Assembly (NCBI RefSeq): GCF_000142905.1 | Contig: NW_013657634.1 | Span: 98,996-162,995, forward strand | Reading direction: 5' to 3' | DNA length: 64,000 nucleotides | Source of the DNA: Thecamonas trahens ATCC 50062 | Lineage: Eukaryota > Apusozoa > Apusomonadida > Apusomonadidae | In this document: in pieces, positions 48,172 to 57,103 of the stretch | How the letters are laid out: each line of letters opens with the position of its first letter | How positions within the stretch are numbered: position 1 is the stretch's first letter | Notes under the pieces: model-generated | Told to the model about the DNA's origin: nothing | The model's database searches: none | The model's input: only the letters and a program-made list of their open reading frames with translations | Position numbers and translations under genes: made by a program

Positions 48172-50109
48172 TCAGGTGTGGAGCCACTGGCCGACGCCGG
48201 TGACTTGGAGAAGCGGAAAGAGGGAGGAGATGACAAGCGAGGCGGCGCCGGGAAGATCGGCCGAGTTGAGCGAAGTGACGTTGGGCGAGACTGTTGCAAT
48301 GCGCCGGAGGGCGCGAACGCCGAGGCCGCGCGCGCCAGAGAGGTTGAGTGTGGTGATGCGATTGGGACGAGAAGCGTCAACACCGTTGAGCGCGTTGTCG
48401 TCGAGATCCAGGCAGTTTGAGATGTCGAGATCAGTGAGGAGAGGGAGCGCAGTGAAGACCAACGGGAGAATGTCGTTGTCGATGTGAGTTCCATGGAGGT
48501 CGAGCGAGTGGAGGAATCGCGCAGGCTGCGAGGCGAGGACCTCGACGAGGTCGGACGAGCGGAGAGAGAGCCACGGTAGCGCAAGCTTGGTCGGCTTGCT
48601 CACGTACGCCGGAAAGACGCTTGGCAGAATCCACGAGACGTCGTCAATAGTCTCTTCACAGCCTGCGATGTGGAGCTCACGGAGATGGCTCGTCCGCCAT
48701 CGCAGCAGCGCAAGCCGGGTCAGGTTCTTGGCATCGATGCGGAGGCCGACAAGGTTGACGCAGTTGCGACCGATGGCCGAAACCATGCCGACATTGTGCT
48801 CAAGCGGAAGCAGCGCCCGATTGTAAGCCGCCACATGCGTCAGCGACGCCGCGGCGCCGAATCCGAGCTTGAGATCTTCAAAACCGATGCCGGTAAAGCC
48901 GCCGCAGTCAACCACTGCGATGCGGGCGAGCCTGACCGAGGCGAGGAGCGTGCCGACGACCTCGTCGGCCAGATGGGCGAGGCCCGAGAGCGAAACGCTC
49001 CGCAGACGGTCCAGGTGTGGTGTTGTGAGGAGCGAAGACCAGTTGGCGCCCGTCAGGCGGCCAGCAATCACCAGCCGCGACAGCGCGCCCGACCCGCCGA
49101 TGACGCCAACCACGTCTTCGTGTGAGAGTTCCGAGACCATGGCAACGTTGAGGACCCGCAGCCGCGTACCGGCGAGTGCCAGTGGCGCCAGCGCGCCCGG
49201 GCCAAGGTGCGAGCACTTGCGCAGCGTGAGCGAGGTCAGGTTTGGGGCATGGGCGGCAATAGCGGCGACGCCGTCGTTGGTGATCGGGAGAAACGAGGCG
49301 TCAAGGATCCGGAGTGCTGGCGCGCCGGATAGCACAGCCAACATGCACTCATCGCCCATGCACATACAGCCGGCAATAACAAGGTTTGTCAGTCGCGGCA
49401 GGCTTGCGGCGGCAAAGCCGGCCCCAGTCACGGCGGTCCTCGCTACGCAGAGGCTGATGAGACCGGTGGCGGCAGCAAGGAGCGCAGCAAGTCCGTCGTT
49501 GGAGAGCCCCCGACAGGCCGCTAGATCAAGGACTCGCAGTGAAGCGGCATGGTTCGGGTCAAACGACGAGAACTTGGTGGAGACTGAGCCGGTGACTGCA
49601 ACCTGCACCAGATTGCCGCCACCGGCGGCAAGAAGAAGGCCGAGCTCACAGTTGAGCCCGCGGGTGTTGCGGAGCGAGATCGAGCGAAGCGAGCCATTAA
49701 GCGCCTGTACAACCTGTACAATGCCGAGCTTGGGCACTGATGGATCTGGCGGTCCGTCGTAAAAGGCGGCAAAGCCGAGACAAGAGTCGAGCGTCAGTGC
49801 CTCCAGCCGTGGACATGCAGCCGGGAGAGAGCCGAGCAGGGCAAATGAGACGGTGCGTTCCGAGAGATCCAGGCGGCGGAGCGAGGATCGGGCGGCGAGA
49901 AAATCCATCAGGCGCTGCGGCGGCAGAGCTGGCGGTGGGCGAACAGTATGCACAAGGGTGGCAAGGAGGTACGGGTCAGTGGCGGCGGTGTGGAGGGCGG
50001 TACAGGTGGCCGAGGCCGCAGCAAGGTCCCACACGTCTAGGAACGAGAGGATGGTGCAAAGCAGCTCTGAGGGGAGCGTAAGCAAGGGAGTGGCGGTGGT
50101 GGAAGCCAT
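48172..50109 (-). CDS. F-box and leucine-rich-repeat protein
   Basis: 645 residues, a predicted substrate receptor of an SCF ubiquitin ligase. The N-terminal F-box is LLTLPSELLCTILSFLDVWDLAAASATCTALHTAATDPYLLATLV (about 8-52), which would bind Skp1. It is followed by about 18 LRRs of the cysteine-containing FBXL type: LRVLDLAACRGLSNDGLAALLAAATGLISLCVARTAVT, LTNLVIAGCMCMGDECMLAVLSGAPALRILDASFLPITNDGVAAIAAHAPNLTSLTLRKCSHLG and LTDLDISNCLDLDDNALNGV. The pattern C..L.D.G...L resembles FBXL2/Amn1-type repeats. Its target is unknown. The ATG at 50109 immediately precedes the F-box. Confidence 0.9.
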   Translation of the reverse strand: MASTTATPLLTLPSELLCTILSFLDVWDLAAASATCTALHTAATDPYLLATLVHTVRPPPALPPQRLMDFLAARSSLRRLDLSERTVSFALLGSLPAACPRLEALTLDSCLGFAAFYDGPPDPSVPKLGIVQVVQALNGSLRSISLRNTRGLNCELGLLLAAGGGNLVQVAVTGSVSTKFSSFDPNHAASLRVLDLAACRGLSNDGLAALLAAATGLISLCVARTAVTGAGFAAASLPRLTNLVIAGCMCMGDECMLAVLSGAPALRILDASFLPITNDGVAAIAAHAPNLTSLTLRKCSHLGPGALAPLALAGTRLRVLNVAMVSELSHEDVVGVIGGSGALSRLVIAGRLTGANWSSLLTTPHLDRLRSVSLSGLAHLADEVVGTLLASVRLARIAVVDCGGFTGIGFEDLKLGFGAAASLTHVAAYNRALLPLEHNVGMVSAIGRNCVNLVGLRIDAKNLTRLALLRWRTSHLRELHIAGCEETIDDVSWILPSVFPAYVSKPTKLALPWLSLRSSDLVEVLASQPARFLHSLDLHGTHIDNDILPLVFTALPLLTDLDISNCLDLDDNALNGVDASRPNRITTLNLSGARGLGVRALRRIATVSPNVTSLNSADLPGAASLVISSLFPLLQVTGVGQWLHT

Positions 50110-50194
50110 GGCGGAGTAAGGTGGGGATGGCTGGTGAGAACCTTCCGAGTGGAAGGTGGGTGGGCGAGGAGCCGGCGTGCGGCCGGCTGGCTGG

Positions 50195-51328
50195 CTAGGA
50201 GCGCTGACTCGACTTTGAAGCGGTGTGGGCGATGCGCTCAAGATCGACGTCGTTGAGGGCGGCAAGAAGATTGGCGGCAGAATCACGGCGGACCATGCGG
50301 GGCAATGAGTGAGATGGGGTGGATGGTGGGTCGGGTAGAGTCGGTTTTGAAGAGTGTGTCGAGCGAGTGGAGATGGAGGGTGGCGGTGCAGCGGCCGACG
50401 CAGTAGTGGATGGAGGCAGCAACGGGCCAACAGGGGGAGGAAGGTACGGCCGCGAGGTGCAGAGAACTTCGGCAACTGGAAACGGGTTGTGGATTGGTCG
50501 CCGCTTGCGCTTGGCCGGCGATCGCGGTGGGGATGAGCGCTCGAGTGAGGCTGTCACTGACGCGCCGTTGCTGTCGCCGGTCCGCGCTGTCGGATGTGGC
50601 GGTGGAGGTGGGGGAACAACGTCAAAATGGCCGGCAGCAATAGGGTACGGCGGCGAGGGTGGCAAGAGCGGCATGATTGAGTCGGTGCAGTCGTCGAGGT
50701 TAAGATCGCCGTTGGCCGTGGCAGTGATGGTGTCCAGAAAGCCCATCGGGCGGTGGCGCTTGGCGCGGCGATCAATGCCTTCGTCGTCCGAGTGGTACAT
50801 GGCTTCGGAGAAGAACAAGTCGTGCGAGGGAGTGATAAAGTCGAGAGGAGTTGAGGGTGGGACAAGCGCGGCGATGGTCTCGAACGCCTCGCTGGCCTTG
50901 TCGGTGCCGGGCTGGCTGCCGAGGTGGCGCAACAGAGTCGCCATCTTGTCGAGGACGGCAGCGTGTGAGGTCGCGCGCCGGGCCGATGCGGTGTAGCTCT
51001 CCAACAGGGCTTCCAGCGTGACCCTGGGCACCTCGACGTTGCTCCCGGCGCGAATCAGGGCCATGCCCTCGGTCTCGAGCATCTGACGAGTCTTGTGCAG
51101 CCCAGCATCCGTCAGCCACTCGAGGACCAGGACCGCCACCACGTCGCGCAGCTTGCCGACTGTACTCGCTTGCCTTGTGCCCTCTGTCGCTTCTGTGCTC
51201 GTCCCTCCCGCCTCGCTCTCGGCCCTCGCTCCGCCTTTTTCACCCGAGCTTGTCCTTCCGACGCCCGAGCCACTCGCTCTGCCACCAGCACTCGGTGCGC
51301 CACTGCTCTCGGCATTGTTGGACCTCAT
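50195..51328 (-). CDS. LisH-motif protein with disordered Pro/Ser-rich tail
   Basis: 377 residues from the ATG at 51328. One LisH dimerisation motif is present: VAVLVLEWLTDAGLHKTRQMLETEG (about 62-86). A helical region follows (LEALLESYTASARRATSHAAVLDKMATLLRHLG). The rest is disordered, with basic patches (RRAKRHRPMG; PAKRKRRPIHNPF) that could direct nuclear import. The frame is open to an ATG at 51532, but that would leave 11 bp to the divergent start codon at 51544, and the extra codons lack the strong GC3 bias of the gene, so the inner start is preferred. N-terminal LisH followed by disorder is seen in FOP/OFD1-like and transcription-cofactor proteins; no family is assigned. Confidence 0.7.
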   Translation of the reverse strand: MRSNNAESSGAPSAGGRASGSGVGRTSSGEKGGARAESEAGGTSTEATEGTRQASTVGKLRDVVAVLVLEWLTDAGLHKTRQMLETEGMALIRAGSNVEVPRVTLEALLESYTASARRATSHAAVLDKMATLLRHLGSQPGTDKASEAFETIAALVPPSTPLDFITPSHDLFFSEAMYHSDDEGIDRRAKRHRPMGFLDTITATANGDLNLDDCTDSIMPLLPPSPPYPIAAGHFDVVPPPPPPHPTARTGDSNGASVTASLERSSPPRSPAKRKRRPIHNPFPVAEVLCTSRPYLPPPVGPLLPPSTTASAAAPPPSISTRSTHSSKPTLPDPPSTPSHSLPRMVRRDSAANLLAALNDVDLERIAHTASKSSQRS

Positions 51329-51543
51329 CTTGGAGAGAGTGACGGGAAGCTGTTCTGAGGTGTGCGACAAGTATCTCACTCTCGTTGCACACTCTTCCTC
51401 TTGCGCCTTGCGCTCGTCCCTATCGTAGCCCTCGGCAAGTGCCGTGCTTGAACTTTGTCTTTGGCTGGTCTTCGGCTGGTCCTCACCGGCATCGACTCGG
51501 TGCCAAACCACGACCTTTTTTTGGGGAGCCATTGCCTGCAAGC

Positions 51544-52470
51544 ATGGCAGCTCTGAAGAGAACATCCAACTTTCGCAAGCGGAGGCGGTCGGTGCTTGAA
51601 GAGGACGATGTGCCCGAGTATCCTGGAGGCTCATCGACAGGGCTGACACTCGAGCTGGGCGAGCTTAATCTCGGCACCAGTCTGGTGGAGCCGAGGAGCC
51701 CGCGGCGTAGACGGACAACAGCAGGGGCATCGCTCGACATTTCGGACGACGACGAGGAAGCGACGGGTGGGGACAGAAACGGCGGAGCTGATGTCGAGTC
51801 AAGATTCGATGCCGATGCCGAGTTTGGCTTCTCGCAATCGCAGGGCTCATGCCCGATGGATATGACAGCGTTCTCGCCGGAGCGCGGCAGCGGGCTAGCG
51901 CCCGTGGCTGAGGAGCCGGAAGCGGTCCGGCCGCAGCCTGTGGTTGCGGACACACCGCAGCTTGCGCGCCTTCCGTCGCTCTCGGCCGAAGTCAACACGA
52001 CGTGCATCCTGGTGTACGGCCTGGTCTTCGCGGTCCCGCTCAAGAAGCTGCTCGGGCGGCCGCAGCCTGTGGAAGGTGCGCTGCAGAGCGTGCGGCGGAC
52101 CCGGAGCGGGCGGGTGTTCTTTGGCGAGAGCGACGACGTTCACCGGTACTGGATGAATAAGTGGCTGCGGGCGAATGGGGTGAAGCGGCCGGAGCGGCTC
52201 TCGTTTGCCAAGCGTGAGAAGAAGCTGCGTGCGCTCAAGGTGGAGGTGGGCGAGTGGGGCGACACCACCCACGGTGAGCATGGCACGTACATCGCGCTCT
52301 ACACCCACTCATACACGTTCCACGATCCCAAGGCCTGGGACTGGCGGCTGTGCGCCAAGGTCGAGGCCATGACCAAGGCCAAGGCGCTGGGTAAGCTCAC
52401 AGCGTTCTGCGCCGAGTTTGGGCTGACAGCGGCGGCGCCGGCGTGGCACACGGTCGGTTATCGGTGGTAA
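51544..52470 (+). CDS. Protein of unknown function with conserved-looking C-terminal domain
   Basis: 308 residues, not recognised. The N-terminus is basic (KRTSNFRKRRRS) then acidic and disordered (to about 150), so it is probably nuclear. From about 150 it becomes compact: VNTTCILVYGLVFAVPLKKLLGRPQP, RSGRVFFGESDDVHRYWMNKWLRANGVKRPERLSFAKREKKLRALKVEV and GEHGTYIALYTHSYTFHDPKAWDWRLCAKVEAMTKAKALGKLTAFCAEFGL. The W/Y/H-rich C-terminal part looks like a folded domain, but I cannot name it. It shares a short divergent promoter with the LisH gene and is convergent with the RGG-repeat gene (25 bp). Confidence 0.65.
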   Translation: MAALKRTSNFRKRRRSVLEEDDVPEYPGGSSTGLTLELGELNLGTSLVEPRSPRRRRTTAGASLDISDDDEEATGGDRNGGADVESRFDADAEFGFSQSQGSCPMDMTAFSPERGSGLAPVAEEPEAVRPQPVVADTPQLARLPSLSAEVNTTCILVYGLVFAVPLKKLLGRPQPVEGALQSVRRTRSGRVFFGESDDVHRYWMNKWLRANGVKRPERLSFAKREKKLRALKVEVGEWGDTTHGEHGTYIALYTHSYTFHDPKAWDWRLCAKVEAMTKAKALGKLTAFCAEFGLTAAAPAWHTVGYRW

Positions 52471-52495
52471 AGATGGGCAGGGTAGGGCGCCGGCT

Positions 52496-53549
52496 TTATT
52501 GGCCAAGCGACGAGAGGACAAGCTCTTGACAGAAGGCACGCTTGGCAGCAGAACGCTTGGCAGCAGCCGAGTCGTCGTCGACCAGTGCGCGGCGGAGGCG
52601 GACCGGGCGGAGCGACGGAGACGCGGCCGTGATACGAGACTGTCCGCGCAAGGCAGCGGTGCGCGATGAATCCGACTTGCGCTGCGAGCCGCGACTACGA
52701 CCACGACCGAGGGTATGGCTACGGCCTCGGCCGCGCGGGCTGAAGCTGGCGTCCGAGTCTCCGGAGAATCGGTTCTTCTTCCGGACCTCGCGGCGCGAGT
52801 TGTCTGCCGAGCCGAAGCCGTTGTCGCGTGAGCGGCGGCGGGCGCGGGCTGGGTTGGACGGCGGGCCGCGGCGGCCGCTGCCACGCGAGCCGCCGCGACG
52901 GCCACTTCCAGGAGCTCTCCCGCCGCTGGCAGCGGCAGCAAGCTCAAGAAAGGCGTGGGGGTTATTGGATATGCCCCAAGGCGGGTGTTCGTCGATACCC
53001 GAGAGCTCACGGGTGGCATGGCCAAACGAGCCGAGCATCGACGACGCCGACGGCGGCGAGTCTGAGCGGCGCGGACGCCGCGAGCCAAAGAGACTAGAGC
53101 CGAAGCTGCCACCAAAAAAAAAAAACACGCCCGCCACCACGCCCGCCGCCACGCCCGCCACCACGCCCGCCACCACGCCCGCCGCCGCGACCGCCGCCGC
53201 GACCGCCGCCGCGACCGCCGCTACTGCGCCTGCCGCGTGAGCTGAACGAGGCCGACAGCGGCGAGGCGTCCGAGTGAAGGGCAGGCATGGCAGAAGAGGA
53301 CCAGGATGACGGAGGTGAAGCCGAGAGCGTGTGCGCGATACGCTCGAGCATGGAGCTGGGGTCTGCTACCATGAGTGCCTCTGCATCGCCCTCATCACCA
53401 CCGGCAGCCAGAAGGTCACCAACGTCAACGTAAGACTCGCCGTCGTCAGCCTCGCTCTCCGCCACCGCCGCCACAAACATCTCCGCCATATCCGACGGCA
53501 CAATCACAAGCTCTGCCGCTCCAGGAGACGATGATGGTCTCCGGATCAT
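52496..53549 (-). CDS. RGG-box protein, one frameshift at a poly-T run
   Basis: About 350 residues, probably an RNA-binding protein. The N-terminal part is acidic (EMFVAAVAESEADDGESYVDVGDLLAAGG). The middle has about eight RGGG repeats (GGRGGGRGGGRGG, plus strand 53126-53210), substrates of arginine methyltransferases that bind RNA. On the coding strand a run of 12 T follows (plus-strand A run 53114-53125). Read as given it stops 13 codons later, but removing one T continues into FFGGSFGSSLFGSRRPRRSDS and a second Arg/Ser/Gly-rich half (RRGGSRGSGRRG, GRGRSHTLGRGRSRGSQRKS) ending at 52496. Composition is continuous across the break. There is no RRM or other folded RNA-binding domain. The FFGGSFGSSLFGS segment resembles the FG-type low-complexity sequence of condensate proteins. 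Confidence 0.65.
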
Positions 53550-54119
53550 GTTGGTGGAAGGGAATGAGGAGGGGGGAGGGGGGAAGGGGGGAGGGGGGAA
53601 GGGGAAGGGGGAGGGTGGAGGGGAAGGGGGAGGGAGGGAGGGAGGGTGTGTGGGTGTGTATGGTGTTGTGGTTGTGGTGGCTGTGGGACGAGGAGTGTGT
53701 ATGTATTGGTGTGTATGAGCGTGTGTGCGTGTGTGTGCGTGTGGGTGTGTGGGTGGGTGTGTGGGTGTGTGGGTGTGTGCGGTGTGCCTGTGTCCGTGTC
53801 GCTGTCGCTCTGTCGCTGTGGCTGAAAGTACCTAGTGTGCGACTCGGTGGCTGGCAGACGCTGCTGGTGGCGACTGTGACGGCAGGCCGACAACCATCAC
53901 ATTGCCTGATGACTGCTGGCTCGTTGGCTCGTTGGCTCGTTGGCTCTTTGACTCGTTGGCTCTTTGGCTCTTTGGCGCGTTGGCTCGTTGATGGGTTGGC
54001 TGTGGCTCTGCCTGGCGGGCGCTGCCAGTGTGTGTATTGCTCGCGCATTGCTCGGATGTTGCTCGCTTGAGAATACCCCTCCTCCACACCTCCCCTCCAC
54101 CCGCCACCCCCTCTTGCAT
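53550..54119. promoter_or_regulatory. Divergent 5' region between the RGG-repeat and adenylate cyclase genes
   Basis: It consists of a G-rich (GGGGAAG)n block (53558-53650), a long imperfect (TG)n block (53645-53800) and an 8-bp tandem array (53918-54006), then pyrimidine-rich sequence before the cyclase ATG. Open frames through it are repeat-encoded. Confidence 0.55.
53918..54006 (+). repeat. 8-bp tandem repeat TTGGCTCG, about 11 copies
   Basis: Units are TTGGCTCG with variants TTGGCTCT, TTGACTCG, TTGGCGCG and TTGATGGG. They end about 115 bp before the cyclase start codon. Since 8 is not a multiple of 3, the array is unlikely to be coding. Confidence 0.9.
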
Positions 54120-57094
54120 ATGTCCTCGCCTCCTCCTCCACATGGCCAACTCCTCAACTATGACCCAATAGCTCCGTCTCCTAGTGTCGGCGACTTTCCT
54201 GTCATGCACCAGCACCAGCACCAGCTCCAACAGCAGCACCAGCAGCACCAGCAGCACCAGCCGGTGCCGTCCACACAGACGCCATCGGCATCGGCAAGCT
54301 CGCCAAGGACAACAACACGGACGCCGCCGCCGCCTGTGACCATCCCTGTCGTGTCCATGTCAGACCAGGCTGTGCTGGCTGGCGTGGCGCAGGCATCGTC
54401 GCCATCGGCGCTGCGGACAGAGGCCATCGGGTTTCCCCTCGGCGACGCCTCGGCCCGCATCGCTGCTCTCACCCAGCAGGTCACCCGCCTCCAGCGGACT
54501 GTCGTCCGCCAGCAGGAGATCATCTCTACACTGTCGGCGTCGCGGGGCGGCGATCGCGGGAGCGACGTATCAACGGCTAGTGGAGCCATCAGCGGTGATG
54601 GCGGAGCAGTGAGCGTCGAGGATGTGCCGTCCGAGTACGCGGTCATGGCCGAGTCACCAGCAGCGGCATCCGAGGCGTTGCTGTTTGCCTCGCGCTCGGT
54701 CGCGCGCAACCGGTCTATTTCGGGCGTGATCAACACCATCATGTCGCGGTGCCGGCAGCTGATCGGGTCGGACGTGGTCAACTTTTTCATTCTTGACCAC
54801 AAAACCCACGAGCTGTGGTCGGAGACCTCGCGCGGAGTGGACGAGATCCGGTTTCCCATCACCGCAGGCATCGCCGGTTACGTGGCCCGGACCGGCAAAG
54901 TGGTCAACATCGACGACGCATACACCTCGCCGTTTTTCAATCCCGAGTTTGATCGCAAGACTCGGTTCCGCACCGGCTCGGTCCTCTGCCTCCCGGTCCG
55001 CGACGCCGACGGCGAGATCCTCGGCGTGGCGCAAGCCATCAACAAGCACGGCGCCCGTTCGTTCTCCCAGGCTGACATCGACCTCATCCACGCCTTTACC
55101 GCCCAGGTCTCAGTCTCGATCTACAACGCCATTTACATCGACAAGCTCAACACGCTCCTCACCCATCAGTCGACCGCGCCGGAGCGCGAGGCCGCCGACC
55201 TCGCCGCCATTCTCCCGGACATCCTCACCACTGCCGCAGACGTCCTTGAGGTCCCGGACATCCGCGTCTTTCTGCTGGAGCGCTCGCTCGCCTCGGGCCT
55301 CGACCTCGAGTCGGACGCGCCGCCGACGGACGTCCCGCCGTCGGACGCCCAGCGTCTGGTGGCGCCGATTCCGGTCCCGCTCGCGCTCGGCTCGGGCTCG
55401 GGCTCGCTGCCGGCCTCGCACGTTGCTTTCCCGGCCTCGCATGGCCTTTCGGGCGTTGCTCTCGCCGAGCGGCGGACCGTTTGCCTCGCCGCGGTCTCAC
55501 ACGAGCCACTCTATGAGCCGTACCTAGAGGGTCCGCCGCTGGCCTCGTCGTTCATTGCCACACCGCTGCTCGACGGGCAGGGTCGCGCAGTCGGCGTACT
55601 CACTGCCGCCAACAAGTTTGGCGCCCGCAACTTTTCGTCTGGCGACCGCATGCTTGTACAGTACGTTGCCAATCGAATCGAGGGCATTGTCCAGCACTGC
55701 CGGCTTCTCTCGCAGGTTGTCGGCTCGGAGCGCCTTCTCCGCAACATTGTGCACTCGCTCGACCAGGTCCTGCTCATTCTTGACGACTCGGGCCGGCTTG
55801 TCCTCTCCAACCATCGCAAGCAGACCGCCAAGCTCTTCCCCAACACAACCATGGCGGCGCTCCGCTCCTCACACTACTCGGCATGGATGGACGTCGACGA
55901 GATGCGCGCTGCCGTCGACGCCGTCCTCGACTCTGGCGTGTCGCAGGAGGCTGTCGACGTCGACGTTCGTGGCGCAGGCACCACCATCATCTCGTTCCGC
56001 GCCTCGCTCCTCCGCGAGGCTGACGGCGCCGTCCGTGGTGTCGCTATTCTCATTGACGACGTCACTGTCGAGCGAAGCGTGAGATCACCCTCAACCGCTA
56101 CCTCTCTCCGGCGGTGGCGAGCAAGGTGCTTGCAGACGAGTCGGCCACCATCTCGCCAATCAACACCCCGAGCCACGCCGTCCGCTCGCGTGCGTCAATG
56201 ACCCAGCCCGAGTGGGCCACCGCCACGGTGCTTTTTGCAGACATCATCGGCTTCTCATCCATGGCCGAGTCAATGGACGCTCCGCACGTCGTGGCGCTCC
56301 TCAACGACTACTTCCCGCCCATGATCGACGTCGTCCTCGAGCGTGGCGGCGTGCTCGACAAGCTCATCGGCGACTGCGTCATGGCTACCTTTGGCGTCCC
56401 CTACCCTACGCCTACAGACGCTGTCGACGCTGTCGACGCCGCGCTCGACATGCTCGACAGCATCGATGCCTTCAACATCCGCCGCTGCCGCGACGGACTC
56501 GACTCGGTCCAGGTCGGCATCGGCCTCCACACTGGGAAGGTTGTCGCTGGTAACATCGGCTCACTCGACCGCATGGACTACACCGTTGTGGGCGACAATG
56601 TCAATCTCGCGTCGCGAACGGAGATGCTGACCCGGACCTACGGCGTCCCGCTGCTCGTCACCGAGGCCACCCTTTCCGCTGCCGGCCTCCCGCTCGAGAC
56701 CGGGGGCGCCGACGACCCAAGCCCGTCGCCGGACAAGCTTGTCCGCCTTGTTGACCGCGTACGGGTCAAGGGCAAGACCACCACGGTCCGGGTCTTCCAG
56801 GTTGCCCGCACCAAGCCATCGGTCCGTGACATGTTTGCAGGCTACACCAGCGCGTACAAAGCGTACCAGTCGCGCGAGTTTGATGCGGCGCAGCAAGCGT
56901 TTGCCCGGCTCGCCGAGGACCACGACGATCGGCCGTCGGCTGTCATGGCTGCACGGGCCAGCCACTTTGCGGCTGCCCTCGCGGCTGCGTCCGAGGCGGG
57001 CGCCGACCCGGCTGATGCGGCAGCGGCACGTTCTGGTGCACTCGCAGCAGCAGGGTGGAACGGCGGCGTCTGGGTCATGACCTCCAAGTTTTAA
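54120..57094 (+). CDS. GAF-GAF class III adenylate cyclase, one frameshift
   Basis: A soluble sensor cyclase of about 991 residues. A poly-Gln/His N-terminus precedes a short coiled coil (ARIAALTQQVTRLQRTVVRQQEI). GAF1 (about 200-335) has VNFFILDHKTHELWSE, GIAGYVARTGKVVNIDDAY and SVLCLPVRDADGEILGVAQAINK. A degenerate GAF2 (about 360-535) has HGLSGVALAERRTVCLA and IATPLLDGQGRAVGVLTAANKFG. A PAS-like segment comes next (ILDDSGRLVLSNHRKQTAKLF). The frame breaks near 56073-56078; one extra base joins DDVTVER to REITLNRYLSPAVASKVL and the catalytic domain. Cyclase residues are the metal Asp in FADIIGFSS and LIGDCVMATFG, adenine-selecting Lys in LDKLIGD and Asp in MDYTVVGD, and the catalytic Asn/Arg in NVNLASR. 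It should make cAMP under control of a GAF ligand. The end lies 9 bp from the convergent GatB gene. Confidence 0.9.
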
Positions 57095-57103
57095 GGCGTC
57101 AGC

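Noticed and set aside
51329-51532. N-terminal extension of the LisH protein to an ATG at 51532
   Set aside because: Only 11 bp would remain to the divergent start codon at 51544 and codon use in the extension is unlike the rest of the gene; it was treated as promoter and leader.
53114-53148. A 23-nt GT...CAG mini-intron in place of a frameshift in the RGG gene
   Set aside because: Its removal does not restore the frame of FGGSFGSSLFGS, and it is far shorter than any supported intron here; a poly-T length error is simpler.
53964-54119. N-terminal extension of the adenylate cyclase upstream of 54120
   Set aside because: It would translate the 8-bp repeat array and pyrimidine tract; the ATG at 54120 precedes normal low-complexity Gln/His coding sequence.
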